A stretch of DNA of 64,000 nt. It comes from Sphingomonas sp. NFR15. Lineage in GTDB: Bacteria; Pseudomonadota; Alphaproteobacteria; Sphingomonadales; Sphingomonadaceae. Numbering within the stretch: position 1 is the stretch's first letter; every line of letters starts with the position of its first letter. The notes below the pieces were generated by a model. It had not been told where the DNA came from. It worked only from the letters and a program-made list of their open reading frames with translations, and searched no databases. The stretch covers positions 124,001-188,000 of the forward strand of contig NZ_FMWX01000008.1 in NCBI RefSeq assembly GCF_900103265.1, in the 5' to 3' direction. The position numbers and the translations under genes are program-made. Below are positions 1-8,644 of the stretch, one piece after another.

Positions 1-835
1 TGGTCCGGAACATCGGACGCGTGAACATGAACTCGAGCGAGACCGAGATCGACTTGCGCTTCAGCGGCATGATGTCGAACTGGGCGGGGTCGTCGATGAA
101 CACGACGTGCCCCTGCGGCGCGACGATCTTCGGAAAGATCGGCAGGTAGCGGTCACTCGCGGACAGTCCGGCCACGTAGTCCACGGTCGGGTGACCGATC
201 CGCACCAGTTCCTCGTCGATCGGCTTGTGATGGTCGATGACATGGTGCGCGCCCATCTTCGCAGCCCAGTCGATGGTCTCCTCCCGCGACGCCGTCGCGA
301 TGACCGTGAGCCCGGTCAACCGCCGCGCCATCTGGATCAGGATCGATCCGACCCCGCCTGCGCCGTTGATGATCAGCAGGGAACCTCCCCCATTCTCGCC
401 TCCGCGCGGTAGCCGGAGGCGATCGAACAGCAGCTCCCAGGCTGTGATGGCCGTCAGCGGCATCGCCGCAGCCTCGGCCCAGTCCAACGAGGCGGGCTTG
501 CGACCCACGATCCGCTCGTCGACCGCATGCAATTCGGAGTTCGTGCCCGGCCGCGTAATGTCGCCCGCGTAGAACACCTCGTCTCCGACCTTGAAGAGGG
601 AGACCTCGGAACCGACCGCCTCAACCAACCCGGCTGCGTCAAATCCGAGGATCTTGGGCCCTGCGTCCGCAGCCGACGGAAAGACGCGCGCCTTCACATC
701 GACCGGATTGACGGAGACCGCCTTGATCCGAACGATCAGATCCCGGGGCCCGGCCACTGGTTCCGGCACGTCCATATCCACCAAGGTGCCGCCTCCCGCG
801 ACCGCACCGTCCTTCTTGAAGCCCACCGCCTTCAT
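1..835 (-). CDS. zinc-binding alcohol dehydrogenase / quinone oxidoreductase family protein (partial, runs off window)
   Basis: The 278 visible codons begin MKAVGFKKDGAVAGGG and run off the left edge without a stop. The N-terminal GroES-like half of a medium-chain dehydrogenase (about residues 1-130) is followed by the nucleotide-binding GAGGVGS loop near residue 157 and a typical ASREETIDWAAKMGAHHVID stretch. This is the zeta-crystallin-like branch, which normally reduces quinones or enones with NADPH and usually lacks catalytic zinc. The ATG at 835 overlaps the stop of the upstream gene as ATGA, so the two are probably translationally coupled and share the promoter at 1344-1353. Substrate unknown. 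Confidence 0.88.
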   Translation of the reverse strand, partial: MKAVGFKKDGAVAGGGTLVDMDVPEPVAGPRDLIVRIKAVSVNPVDVKARVFPSAADAGPKILGFDAAGLVEAVGSEVSLFKVGDEVFYAGDITRPGTNSELHAVDERIVGRKPASLDWAEAAAMPLTAITAWELLFDRLRLPRGGENGGGSLLIINGAGGVGSILIQMARRLTGLTVIATASREETIDWAAKMGAHHVIDHHKPIDEELVRIGHPTVDYVAGLSASDRYLPIFPKIVAPQGHVVFIDDPAQFDIMPLKRKSISVSLEFMFTRPMFRT

Positions 836-1251
836 GCATGCATCTCCCTGTTATCGACTTTCGTTGCGAAACCCCGCGGATCGCGTGAAGGAGCGCTGCG
901 CATAGACCGGGCATGATGCCCCGCGACGCACTCCGCCTCCTGAAACACGCTTTCGATCAACGCTCCGAGCTGTTCCTCCGTCCACCCGGCAATGAGGAAG
1001 GCGCCGACTTCGGCGCTTGGCATCCCCCAGCCGCAGCGGGCCGCCATCTGAGCGGTTCTACGAAGGGTTTCCAGGCAGCCCGCCCCGCCGGCCTCAAGCT
1101 CCAGCAGCCGCCTCCCCATGGAACTGCAGGCCAACGGCCGCGTATCGTCGCCCGTCCCCATGGCGATGACGAGCCACTCGAGCGGTGAGAAACAGCCTCC
1201 GAAGCACGCATCGACCGATGCGGCGGCTTTGATCCCGTTCTCGATCAGCAT
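832..1251 (-). CDS. conserved hypothetical protein, 139 aa
   Basis: I do not recognise the family. The frame stays open upstream to a GTG at 1365, but I start it at the ATG at 1251 (MLIENGIKAAASVDACFGG): it has a GGAG ribosome site 8 bases upstream, and the longer version would run through the promoter-like box at 1344-1353. The protein is cysteine-rich in its first third, has a helical middle (EVGAFLIAGWTEEQLGALIE) and a basic tail. Its TGA overlaps the ATG of the quinone oxidoreductase gene, which argues that it is real and belongs to a two-gene operon. Confidence 0.6.
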   Translation of the reverse strand: MLIENGIKAAASVDACFGGCFSPLEWLVIAMGTGDDTRPLACSSMGRRLLELEAGGAGCLETLRRTAQMAARCGWGMPSAEVGAFLIAGWTEEQLGALIESVFQEAECVAGHHARSMRSAPSRDPRGFATKVDNREMHA

Positions 1252-1343
1252 TTCTGCGCTCCAGTGGAAAGACCGTTCGACGGCGATTCCATCGTGCCCC
1301 GCGCAGCGCCCACCGAACATCGTACCGAAGGCGGGACGACGCC

Positions 1344-1353
1344 TACCAAAGTA
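1344..1353 (-). promoter_or_regulatory. TACCnnGGTA-type box before the 1251/835 operon
   Basis: Read on the minus strand the box is TACTTTGGTA. Nineteen bases further on is TACGAT (1324-1319), a plausible -10 element. The box is 93 bp before the chosen start codon at 1251. It matches the shared motif described in the findings. Confidence 0.55.
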
Positions 1354-1471
1354 TGGCTGTGGCACTTCGTTTCGGCCGATCGCGCTGCGTCAGGTCCCGC
1401 ACATATCAACGCGCAGGTGACGCCGTTGGCGCGTCTGCGGGATAGTCGCCGTCCTGAAATGGAGAGTGAAG

Positions 1472-1639
1472 ATGGGATCCGAGATCAATTCAGAGCTGCC
1501 TGCCGAGAAGCCGGAAAGGGACGAAGCGCTGGATTAGGCCGTGGAGGAGACGTTCCCGACCAGCGACCCCATCCAGCTCAGCGCGCACGTGGATCGGGCT
1601 CGGGCCCGTCGCTCCCCACCGCGCGGGCGTCGAACTTAG
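1472..1639 (+). pseudogene. small conserved protein gene with in-frame amber stop
   Basis: ATG at 1472 follows a GGAGAGTGAAG ribosome site and encodes MGSEINSELPAEKPERDEALD, then TAG at 1535-1537. The same frame continues AVEETFPTSDPIQLSAHVD to a TAG at 1637-1639. The combination EALD-x-AVEETFP(A/T)SDP is the signature of a very common small alphaproteobacterial protein in which x is normally Glu, so GAG to TAG explains the break. Either the gene is dead, the amber codon is read through, or there is a base-call error. Full length would be 55 codons; function unknown. Confidence 0.6.
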
Positions 1640-1702
1640 GATGGCATGAATGGAAAAGGGCGAGGCCGTGCAGAAGACGGCCCCGCCCCGCGCTCGCACC
1701 GC

Positions 1703-2554
1703 TCAGCGGTCGCCGCCGGCCTGATCCAGCTGTTCGAATTCCTCATCCGTCAGAGCGATGTCCATCGCGCGGACGTTCTCCTCGAGGTGGGCGACCGAAG
1801 TCGTGCCGGGGATCGGCAGAATGACCGGGCTCCTCCGGAGAAGCCAGGCAATTGCGATCTGACCGGCGGTCGCATCGTGCCGAGCCGCGATAATCTCCAG
1901 CACCGAACCCGCTTCCGTCAGCCTTCCGGCCGCCAGCGGGAACCATGGAATGAAGCCGATATGGTGCGCCTCGCAGTAGTCGACGATCGTCTCGCTCGCG
2001 CGATCCGCCAGATTATAGCGGTTCTGGACGGTCGCGACCGGAAATACCGCGCGAGCGGCGACGATGTCGTCGATACCGACTTCGCTGAGGCCGGCGTGCC
2101 GAATAACGCCAGTGTCGATCAGCTGCCGGACCGCAGCGAACTGCTCGTCGCGCGGAACCTTCGGATCCACGCGGTGGAGCTGCCAGAGATCGATCCGCTC
2201 GACGTCGAGGATTTCCCGACTGCGCTCGGCCTGCGCCAGAAGATACTCGGGATCACCGCGCGGCACCCATTCCTCAGGACCGGGCCGGGTTAAACCAGCC
2301 TTCGTCGCGACGTGCAGACCAGTGCGATATGGATACAGCGCCTCGTGGATTAGCGGCTCGGTGATCCCCGGCCCGTAGCTGTCCGCCGTATCGATCAGAT
2401 CGATCCCGAGCTCCGGCACGCGACGCAGCGTCCGCAGCGCAGTCTCGCGGTTCGACGGAGGTCCCCAAATTCCACGACCGGTCAGACGCATCGAACCGTA
2501 TCCCAGCCGATTGACCGGCATGTCGCCGCCAATGGAGAACTTGTCCGCGTTCAT
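1703..2554 (-). CDS. aldo/keto reductase
   Basis: 283 residues, typical for an NADPH-dependent aldo/keto reductase with a TIM-barrel fold. The catalytic Asp and Tyr lie in LIDTADSYGPGITEP (about residues 53-67), the WQLHRVDP segment carries the active-site His, and the C-terminal IPGTTSVAHLEENVRA segment binds the 2'-phosphate of NADPH. It starts at the ATG at 2554, 24 bp after the zinc alcohol dehydrogenase gene, so the two probably form one operon for aldehyde/alcohol interconversion. The substrate cannot be read from sequence. Confidence 0.9.
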   Translation of the reverse strand: MNADKFSIGGDMPVNRLGYGSMRLTGRGIWGPPSNRETALRTLRRVPELGIDLIDTADSYGPGITEPLIHEALYPYRTGLHVATKAGLTRPGPEEWVPRGDPEYLLAQAERSREILDVERIDLWQLHRVDPKVPRDEQFAAVRQLIDTGVIRHAGLSEVGIDDIVAARAVFPVATVQNRYNLADRASETIVDYCEAHHIGFIPWFPLAAGRLTEAGSVLEIIAARHDATAGQIAIAWLLRRSPVILPIPGTTSVAHLEENVRAMDIALTDEEFEQLDQAGGDR

Positions 2555-2578
2555 CTTAGCCTCCTATCTTTGACCGAC

Positions 2579-3673
2579 CTAGAACGACGTGATGACCGAG
2601 CGCGCGATCGCGCCGTGCTTCAGGTCCTCATATGCCTCGTTTATCTCGCTGATGTTGACCTCGCGCGAGATGAGGTAGTCGAGGTTGAAACGCCCCTGAA
2701 GGTAGAGGTCCGCATACATCGGGATGTCGTGCTTGATGTTGCTCGAGCCCATGTAGACTCCCTTCACCTCTATCTGCCGGACGATCGCATCGAGCCCAGC
2801 GAATGGGAACGTCTGACCGGGACGGTGCAGGCCGATGAGATAGGCCGAGCCACCCTTCCGAACGGCCTGGATGGCCAGCTCGGTGGTAACCGGGAGCCCG
2901 ATCACCTCGAAGGCATGGTCAGCGCCCTGGGGTAGGACGGCCTTGATCGCCGCGACGGGATCCCCCTCCCCCGAATTGACGAAGTCAGTCGCGCCGAACT
3001 TGCGGGCGAGAGCTTCCTTGCCGGGCTGGTTGTCGACGGCGATGATGTGCGACGCTCCGGCGAGCTTGGCGCCTGCGATCGCGTTCAGGCCGACACCACC
3101 GACGCCGATCACGACCACCGTCTCACCGGCCTTCAGGTCGGCGGAGTTGATCGCAGCGCCGGCGCCCGTGATGACGCCGCAACCCAGGATCGAGGCCTGC
3201 GGGAAGGGAATCGCATCGGGTATCTTCACAAGCTGGTTCTCGTGGACGAGCGCCTGCTCGGCGAACGCCGCGGTTCCCCAGCCGGTGTAGACCGGCGTGT
3301 CGTCAGAGACGCGAACGAGGCGCTGGCCATCGCTCGCCGCCCGCATCGTCTCCTCGGGGCGATCGCACTGATACGTCCTGCCGGAGAGGCACGAGACGCA
3401 ATGGCCGCAGAACTGAACCAGCGATCCCACGACGTGATCGCCGACCTTCAGCTCGCGAACGTCAGGGCCGATCTCGCGGACCACGCCGGCGAGTTCGTGT
3501 CCCAGCACGGCTGGCAGCGGCGTCCCGTAGTTCGCCTGCGCGAGATGCAGGTCCGAATGGCAGAGGCCGCACGCCTTGACGTCGACTAGGACCTCCCGAC
3601 CCTTCGGAGCGTCGATGCGGACGTCCTCGACATCGAAGCGCCCCTCGTTGGAATTCAGAACCGCTGCCTTCAT
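2579..3673 (-). CDS. zinc-dependent alcohol dehydrogenase (MDR superfamily)
   Basis: 364 residues. The catalytic zinc site CGLCHSDLH is at residues 36-44 and GHELAGVV follows; the structural zinc cysteines are in FCGHCVSCLSGRTYQC. The Rossmann motif GVGGVGLNAIAGAKLAG is near residue 190. It oxidises alcohols or reduces aldehydes with NAD(P). This is the first gene of an operon with the aldo/keto reductase. The box at 3758-3767 lies 85 bp upstream and the response-regulator gene is divergently transcribed. Confidence 0.93.
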   Translation of the reverse strand: MKAAVLNSNEGRFDVEDVRIDAPKGREVLVDVKACGLCHSDLHLAQANYGTPLPAVLGHELAGVVREIGPDVRELKVGDHVVGSLVQFCGHCVSCLSGRTYQCDRPEETMRAASDGQRLVRVSDDTPVYTGWGTAAFAEQALVHENQLVKIPDAIPFPQASILGCGVITGAGAAINSADLKAGETVVVIGVGGVGLNAIAGAKLAGASHIIAVDNQPGKEALARKFGATDFVNSGEGDPVAAIKAVLPQGADHAFEVIGLPVTTELAIQAVRKGGSAYLIGLHRPGQTFPFAGLDAIVRQIEVKGVYMGSSNIKHDIPMYADLYLQGRFNLDYLISREVNISEINEAYEDLKHGAIARSVITSF

Positions 3674-3757
3674 GTCTGGTCACCTTCGCGTGGGTTGGGA
3701 CGCCGATTGGCGACCGGCATCCTAAGGTTCGCTGCAAGATGAAGGGGGAGCCAGACC

Positions 3758-3767
3758 TACCCAGGTA
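3758..3767 (-). promoter_or_regulatory. TACCnnGGTA box for the alcohol dehydrogenase operon
   Basis: TACCCAGGTA on the plus strand, a perfect 4+4 inverted repeat with a 2-bp spacer, 85 bp before the start at 3673. It shares the 228-bp divergent region with a second box at 3815-3824, one facing each gene. Confidence 0.65.
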
Positions 3768-3814
3768 TGGTGCCGGCCTCAGTCCGTATGGCGGCGCGGC
3801 ATCTGCGGCACCCA

Positions 3815-3824
3815 TACTCTAGTA
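3815..3824 (+). promoter_or_regulatory. TACTnnAGTA variant box for the response-regulator gene
   Basis: The sequence CATACTCTAGTATG (3813-3826) is an inverted repeat of CATACT with a 2-bp spacer. It is 77 bp before the response-regulator ATG at 3902, suggesting autoregulation. Confidence 0.55.
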
Positions 3825-3901
3825 TGCTGTCGCTCTCGCCTCTTTGCTGGCATTTGGATGCAGTCCGGGGCACTATGGAGTAGCTCGACAGGGAGGCCGC
3901 T

Positions 3902-4546
3902 ATGTTATCCGAAGCGAGGGCGGCAACCGCCAGCACCACACCTCAGCGGCCGATTATCCTGGTCGTGGACGACGATCCGGACATCCGGGACAGTCTAACC
4001 GACATGTTCGACTCCGTGGGCATGGGAACGATGGCCTACGGGACGACCGCCGAGATGCTCAGCGCCCCGCTACCCGATGGCCCGAGCTGCCTCGTCCTTG
4101 ATCTCAGGCTCCCTGGTTCCAGCGGGCTCGAACTCCAGACGCATCTGGCGAGCCAGGGCGTGCACATCCCGATCATCTTCATCACCGGCTACGCGGACGT
4201 GCAGACTTCCGTTCGAGCGATGAAGGCCGGCGCTTTGGATTTCCTCGCGAAGCCGTTCGGTGAGCAGGAGCTGCTGGACGCAGTGTCCGACGCCCTTCGA
4301 CGCGACGGAGACCGCCGCAACGCGCAGCGCGAGCGCAATTCCGTCCGGGAGCTTGGACAGCAGCTGACGGTTCGGGAGACCGATGTGCTTCGGGGCGTGG
4401 CCCGCGGACTGCTCAACAAGCAGATCGCCTTCGAACTCGGCATAACCGAGGTGACCGTGAAGATGCACCGGTCGAGCGCGGGCAAGAAGCTGAAGTCGAT
4501 CTCGGTCGCGGACATGATCCGGAAGATCGAGCTCCTCGAGCTCTGA
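3902..4546 (+). CDS. FixJ/NarL-family two-component response regulator
   Basis: 214 residues. Receiver domain at about residues 18-130: acidic pocket VVDDD at 21-25, phospho-acceptor Asp67 in LVLDLRLPG, conserved Lys117 in FLAKPF. A LuxR-type helix-turn-helix at about 150-212 (LTVRETDVLRGVARGLLNKQ, then ITEVTVKMHR) is of the FixJ/StyR/TodT type. It binds DNA as a dimer when phosphorylated. No kinase is adjacent; the three-PAS kinase at 16175-18553 is the best local partner. Two TACCnnGGTA-type boxes lie upstream, and the same motif precedes many units here, so this protein is my candidate for the common regulator (inference). Confidence 0.92.
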   Translation: MLSEARAATASTTPQRPIILVVDDDPDIRDSLTDMFDSVGMGTMAYGTTAEMLSAPLPDGPSCLVLDLRLPGSSGLELQTHLASQGVHIPIIFITGYADVQTSVRAMKAGALDFLAKPFGEQELLDAVSDALRRDGDRRNAQRERNSVRELGQQLTVRETDVLRGVARGLLNKQIAFELGITEVTVKMHRSSAGKKLKSISVADMIRKIELLEL

Positions 4547-4555
4547 GATCCGAAC

Positions 4556-4584
4556 GGCGCCCGCTCTACGAAGCGGACGCGCCA
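4556..4584 (+). terminator. hairpin after the response regulator gene
   Basis: GGCGCCCGCT pairs with AGCGGACGCGCC across a short loop, 10 bp after the stop codon at 4546. There is no clear U-run, so this is a possible terminator only. Confidence 0.4.
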
Positions 4585-4624
4585 CCGGCACCCGTCCTTC
4601 TTCAGCCAAGTGCGGCCAGGGCCA

Positions 4625-4634
4625 TACCGAGGTA
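4625..4634 (+). promoter_or_regulatory. TACCnnGGTA box for the molybdenum hydroxylase operon
   Basis: TACCGAGGTA, flanked as CATACCGAGGTATG, 54 bp before the 2Fe-2S subunit start at 4689. Perfect inverted repeat of the shared motif. Confidence 0.65.
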
Positions 4635-4688
4635 TGTCTGTGACCTTCGTCGCAGGCACGGCAAACTCCTCCCAGCAGGGAGGACGGC

Positions 4689-5144
4689 ATGTTCGAGATC
4701 AGCATCAATGGAAATAGGCGCCAAGCGCAGGTGGACGGCGACACCCCGCTGCTCTGGGTGCTGCGCGACGTCCTCGGACTGACCGGCACTAAGTTCGGTT
4801 GCGGTATCGCCCAGTGCGGCGCCTGCACCGTGCACGTCGACGGTTCCCCCGTCCGCTCCTGCAGGCTGCCGGTCAGCGCGGTGGGTGCGCGCTCGATCAC
4901 GACCATAGAGGGCATAGGGGCCAGCCCGATCGGCGCGAAGGTCCAGAAGGCCTGGCTAGACCTCGAGGTCATCCAGTGCGGCTACTGCCAATCGGGGCAG
5001 ATCATGTCGGCCGTCGCGCTTCTGGAAGGCAACTCCAACCCCGACGACGAGGCCATCGACGCCGCCATGTCGGGCAACATCTGCCGCTGTGGAACCTATG
5101 TCCGCATCCGCGAGGGCATCAAGCGGGCCGCCAATGGTGGCTGA
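4689..5144 (+). CDS. 2Fe-2S subunit of a xanthine-oxidase-family molybdenum hydroxylase
   Basis: 151 residues with two iron-sulfur centres: a plant-ferredoxin-type cluster (CGIAQCGACTVHVDG plus a later Cys) and an alpha-helical [2Fe-2S] domain with CGYCQSGQIM and CRCGTY. The length and order match the small electron-transfer subunit of isoquinoline 1-oxidoreductase or aldehyde oxidase enzymes. It passes electrons from the molybdenum centre to the cytochrome subunit. Its 3' end overlaps the large-subunit gene by 11 bp. The start has a CAGGGAGGA ribosome site just upstream. Confidence 0.93.
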   Translation: MFEISINGNRRQAQVDGDTPLLWVLRDVLGLTGTKFGCGIAQCGACTVHVDGSPVRSCRLPVSAVGARSITTIEGIGASPIGAKVQKAWLDLEVIQCGYCQSGQIMSAVALLEGNSNPDDEAIDAAMSGNICRCGTYVRIREGIKRAANGG

Positions 5145-7293
5145 CCCGTCCGTCTCCCGGCGCGATGCCCTCCGTGCGGCCGCCATCGGCGGAACCGCCC
5201 TGCTCCTCGGCGTGAATCTGCGCAGCGCCAGCATCGCCGCCATCTCGGGGGGAGCGTCCGCCACCTTCGCTCCGGACGCGTTCATCCGCATCACGTCCGA
5301 CGGCCGGGCGACGCTGATCATGCCCCAGACGGAGATGGGTCAGGGCATCTACACCGCCCTGTCCATGCTCATCGCGGAGGAGCTCGACCTCCCACTCGAC
5401 GAGGTGACGCTCGAAGAGGCTCCCGCAAACGACAAGCTCTACGGCAATCCGATCTTCAAGGTGCAGGCGACCGGCGGTTCAACCTCCGTGCGCGGCTACT
5501 GGCTACCGCTACGCACGGTCGGCGCCAGCGCGCGCGCCATGCTGGTGAGCGCCGCCGCCCGCCGCTGGCGGGTCGACCCCTCGACCTGTCGAACCGAGGC
5601 CGGTGAAGTCATTCACGACGCGAGCGGACGCCGGTCCTCCTACGGCCCGCTCGCCGCCGCGGCGATGCGGGAGACGCCGCCTTCCGCCCCTCAGCTGAAA
5701 CGTCTGGAGGACTTCCGGCTCATAGGACGTTCGCATCGCCGCCTCGACACGCGGCCGAAAACCGACGGCTCATTGCGCTACGGCATCGATGCGATGCCGG
5801 AGGGTGTCCGCTTCGCCAGCCTTGCCTGCGCACCCGTCCTCGGCGGCCGCGTCGAGCGTGTCGACGACAGCCAGGCGCGGGCTCTTCCCGGTGTGCGCCA
5901 GATCATCGTGCTCAACGACATCGTCGCCGTCGTGGCCGACACCAGCTGGGGCGCGATGCGCGCGCTCGCCGCGATCGACATCAAGTGGCGCGACGGCGAG
6001 TTCGGCTCGCTATCGACCGAAACGCTCAGGGAGGCGCTGATCGAGGCCGGTCGCGCCGATGGCAATGTCGCCGTCGACACGGGAGCCAGCTCCAAGCTCT
6101 CGGGCGAAGGGGTGATCTCGGAATTCTACGACCTCCCGCTGCTCGCACACGCGCCGATGGAGCCGATGAACTGCACCGTCCACGTAACCGCGGAACGGTG
6201 CGAGGTCTGGGTGGGCACCCAGGTCATGACGATGACACAGCGCGCCGCCGCCGAGGAGGCGGGACTGCCTCCTGAGAAGGTCGTCGTGCACAACCACCTT
6301 ATCGGTGGCGGCTTCGGCAGGCGTCTGGAGGTGGACGGCGTCCGCAAGGCCGTCCGCATCGCCCGCCACGTCGACGGGCCGGTGAAGGTGGTTTGGTCGC
6401 GCGAGGAGGACATCGCCCGCGCGCCCTATCGATCGCTATACGGCAGCTGGATGAGGGCACGCCTCGAGGACGGCAGGCCGGTCGCTTGGGGTCACAAGGT
6501 CGCGGGTCCGACCGTCGTCGGACGCTGGCTCCCGCCCGCCTTCGATGGAAAGGTCGACAACGACGCGGTCGATGGCGCCGCCGAGACGCCCTACGACCTG
6601 CCGGCAAGCTACGTCACCTGGGTCCGGCACGAGCCGAAGGGGATCGCCACGGCATTCTGGCGGGGCGTCGGTCCGAACATGAACGTGTTCGCCACGGAGA
6701 GCTTCGTCGACCGTGTCGCCCACGAGGCAGGCCGTAGCCCGTTGGATCTCCGCCGATCGATGATCGGCAAGCACCTCCGCGCGCGTGCCGTCCTAGATAT
6801 GGCAGCCGAGAAGGCGGGTTGGAACGATCCCCTTCCCCACCGACAGGGCCGAGGTATCAGCCTGCAATTCGCGTTCGGCACCTACCTGTGCACGATCGCC
6901 GAGGTTGCCGTCGACGAGGACGGCGCGGTCAAGGTCTTGCGCATGACCACCGCGGTTGATTGCGGCACGCCCGTCAATCCCGACGGCATCGTCTCGCAGA
7001 TCCAGGGCGGCATCATCTTCGGACTTTCGGCAGCGCTCCACGGCCGCATCACCATCTCGAACGGTCGGACGGAGCAGAGCAACTTCCATGACTACCGCGT
7101 CCTCCGGATGAACGAGACGCCCCGGATCGAGGTCCATGTGATCCGCAATGCCGAGCCGCCGGGCGGCATCGGGGAGCCCGGCACCGTGTCGGTCCAGGCC
7201 GCAGTGGCGAACGCGATCTATGCCGCGACCGGCGTCCATCTGACGAGGATGCCGATCGACCAGTCCCTTCTGGCCAAGGGAGCCCGAGCATGA
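5134..7293 (+). CDS. molybdopterin-binding large subunit, xanthine oxidase family (isoquinoline oxidoreductase / aldehyde dehydrogenase type)
   Basis: 719 residues from the ATG at 5134. The N-terminus carries a twin-arginine signal (SRRDALRAAAIGGTALLLG), so the folded cofactor-loaded complex is exported. QTEMGQGIYTALSMLIAEEL and the GGGFGRRLE loop bind the molybdenum cytosine dinucleotide cofactor, and the catalytic Glu lies in GGIGEPGTVS near the C-terminus. The fused large-subunit layout with a separate 2Fe-2S partner and a downstream cytochrome c is typical of membrane-associated aldehyde dehydrogenases and IorAB. The ATG could also be replaced by the adjacent GTG at 5137. Substrate unknown. 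Confidence 0.92.
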   Translation: MVADPSVSRRDALRAAAIGGTALLLGVNLRSASIAAISGGASATFAPDAFIRITSDGRATLIMPQTEMGQGIYTALSMLIAEELDLPLDEVTLEEAPANDKLYGNPIFKVQATGGSTSVRGYWLPLRTVGASARAMLVSAAARRWRVDPSTCRTEAGEVIHDASGRRSSYGPLAAAAMRETPPSAPQLKRLEDFRLIGRSHRRLDTRPKTDGSLRYGIDAMPEGVRFASLACAPVLGGRVERVDDSQARALPGVRQIIVLNDIVAVVADTSWGAMRALAAIDIKWRDGEFGSLSTETLREALIEAGRADGNVAVDTGASSKLSGEGVISEFYDLPLLAHAPMEPMNCTVHVTAERCEVWVGTQVMTMTQRAAAEEAGLPPEKVVVHNHLIGGGFGRRLEVDGVRKAVRIARHVDGPVKVVWSREEDIARAPYRSLYGSWMRARLEDGRPVAWGHKVAGPTVVGRWLPPAFDGKVDNDAVDGAAETPYDLPASYVTWVRHEPKGIATAFWRGVGPNMNVFATESFVDRVAHEAGRSPLDLRRSMIGKHLRARAVLDMAAEKAGWNDPLPHRQGRGISLQFAFGTYLCTIAEVAVDEDGAVKVLRMTTAVDCGTPVNPDGIVSQIQGGIIFGLSAALHGRITISNGRTEQSNFHDYRVLRMNETPRIEVHVIRNAEPPGGIGEPGTVSVQAAVANAIYAATGVHLTRMPIDQSLLAKGARA

Positions 7294-8624
7294 TCGGCCG
7301 CTACCGGAACTGGCTGCTCCTGGGAGGTGCGGCGCTGATCCTGGCCGCGGTGGTCGCCTGGAGGCTTCTCTTCCTCCCGGATGCTCTCGACTTCGCCGGA
7401 GGGACGCGCGTCCCGCTCGCGGACTACGGTCGGAGCGGCATCGCCGGCGTGCCGGAGGAACTCGCCAAGGCCGAGCCTCTCGCGAGGGGCAAGTATCTCG
7501 CGGAGGCCGCCGACTGCGCAGCGTGCCACACGGCGAAAGGCGGTAGGCCCTTCTCAGGTGGCCGGCCTTTCAAGCTCCCGTTCGGGACCATCTACACCCC
7601 GAACATCACGCCCGACCGGGAGACGGGGATCGGCGCCTGGACAGACGCTGAGTTCCTGCGCGCCGTCCACAAGGGCATCGGACGCAATGGCCAGCGACTA
7701 TACCCGGCCTTCCCATACGCCTCCTACACGATGCTTACGGACGCCGACGTCATCGCGATAAGGCGGTATCTGGGTTCGCTCGCGGCCGTGCGGCAGGCCA
7801 ACCTCCCGAACACCTTCGCGTTCCCGTTCAACCAGCGCTGGCTGATGGCGATATGGGGCGCGTTCTTCAATTCCGACCGGCGCTTCGAGCCGGTGCGCGA
7901 ACGCAGCGTCCAATGGAATCGCGGCGCCTATCTGGTGGAGGCCGCCGGCCACTGCGGCGAGTGCCATACGCCGCGCACGCTCATGCAGGCGATGGATACG
8001 CGTAGAAAGTTCGCGGGTGGCCAGGCCGAAGGCTGGAATGCCTACAACATCTCCGGCGACCGGCTCAGCGGCATCGGTCAATGGACTGACGCGGAGCTGA
8101 CCGAGTATCTCGCCAAGGGGCACGCGACCGGGCGTGGCGTGGCTTCGGGACCGATGGCCGAGGCCGTCGAGCTCAGCACGAGCCGCCTCACCCATTCCGA
8201 CATCACAGCGATGGTCGCGTACCTGCGCACCATTCCGCCGGTCCGCACCAAGGCATCGCCCGCGATGGCCGGTCCCGCGCCCGCCGCCGCAAGCGCGGGG
8301 CCGAGCGGCAACGTGCCGGGCAAGCGCATCTTCGAGGGTGCATGCGCGAGCTGCCACGCGTGGTCCGGCCGCGGCGCGATCACCAGCGATCAGCAGCTCA
8401 CCGGAAACCGTGCCGTCAACGACGGGTCGGCATCCAACGTCGCGATGATGATCCTGCACGGCACCGGCGGCACGCCCGAACGCCCCGGCGCCTACATGCC
8501 ATCCTTCGCCGCCGCCTATAGCGACACCGAGATCGCAGACGTGGCGAATTACGTCACCGCGCGCTTCGGCGCGAAGCCTTCCCGCATCACCGCGTCCGAC
8601 GTGAAGCGGATGCGCGAGGAATAA
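7290..8624 (+). CDS. tri-heme c-type cytochrome, electron-transfer subunit
   Basis: 444 residues with an N-terminal membrane anchor (residues 7-28) and three heme c sites: CAACH (76-80), CGECH (222-226) and CASCH (352-356). Each is followed by the usual GxY/axial-Met type context. The layout matches the cytochrome subunit of membrane-bound alcohol, aldehyde and gluconate dehydrogenases, which hands electrons from the periplasmic dehydrogenase to ubiquinone or a terminal oxidase. The start overlaps the stop of the large-subunit gene (ATGA), so this is the third gene of the operon. An Ala/Pro-rich linker (residues 320-342) precedes the last domain. Confidence 0.93.
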   Translation: MIGRYRNWLLLGGAALILAAVVAWRLLFLPDALDFAGGTRVPLADYGRSGIAGVPEELAKAEPLARGKYLAEAADCAACHTAKGGRPFSGGRPFKLPFGTIYTPNITPDRETGIGAWTDAEFLRAVHKGIGRNGQRLYPAFPYASYTMLTDADVIAIRRYLGSLAAVRQANLPNTFAFPFNQRWLMAIWGAFFNSDRRFEPVRERSVQWNRGAYLVEAAGHCGECHTPRTLMQAMDTRRKFAGGQAEGWNAYNISGDRLSGIGQWTDAELTEYLAKGHATGRGVASGPMAEAVELSTSRLTHSDITAMVAYLRTIPPVRTKASPAMAGPAPAAASAGPSGNVPGKRIFEGACASCHAWSGRGAITSDQQLTGNRAVNDGSASNVAMMILHGTGGTPERPGAYMPSFAAAYSDTEIADVANYVTARFGAKPSRITASDVKRMREE

Positions 8625-8644
8625 TTCTAAAAAGGAGAATGAGA

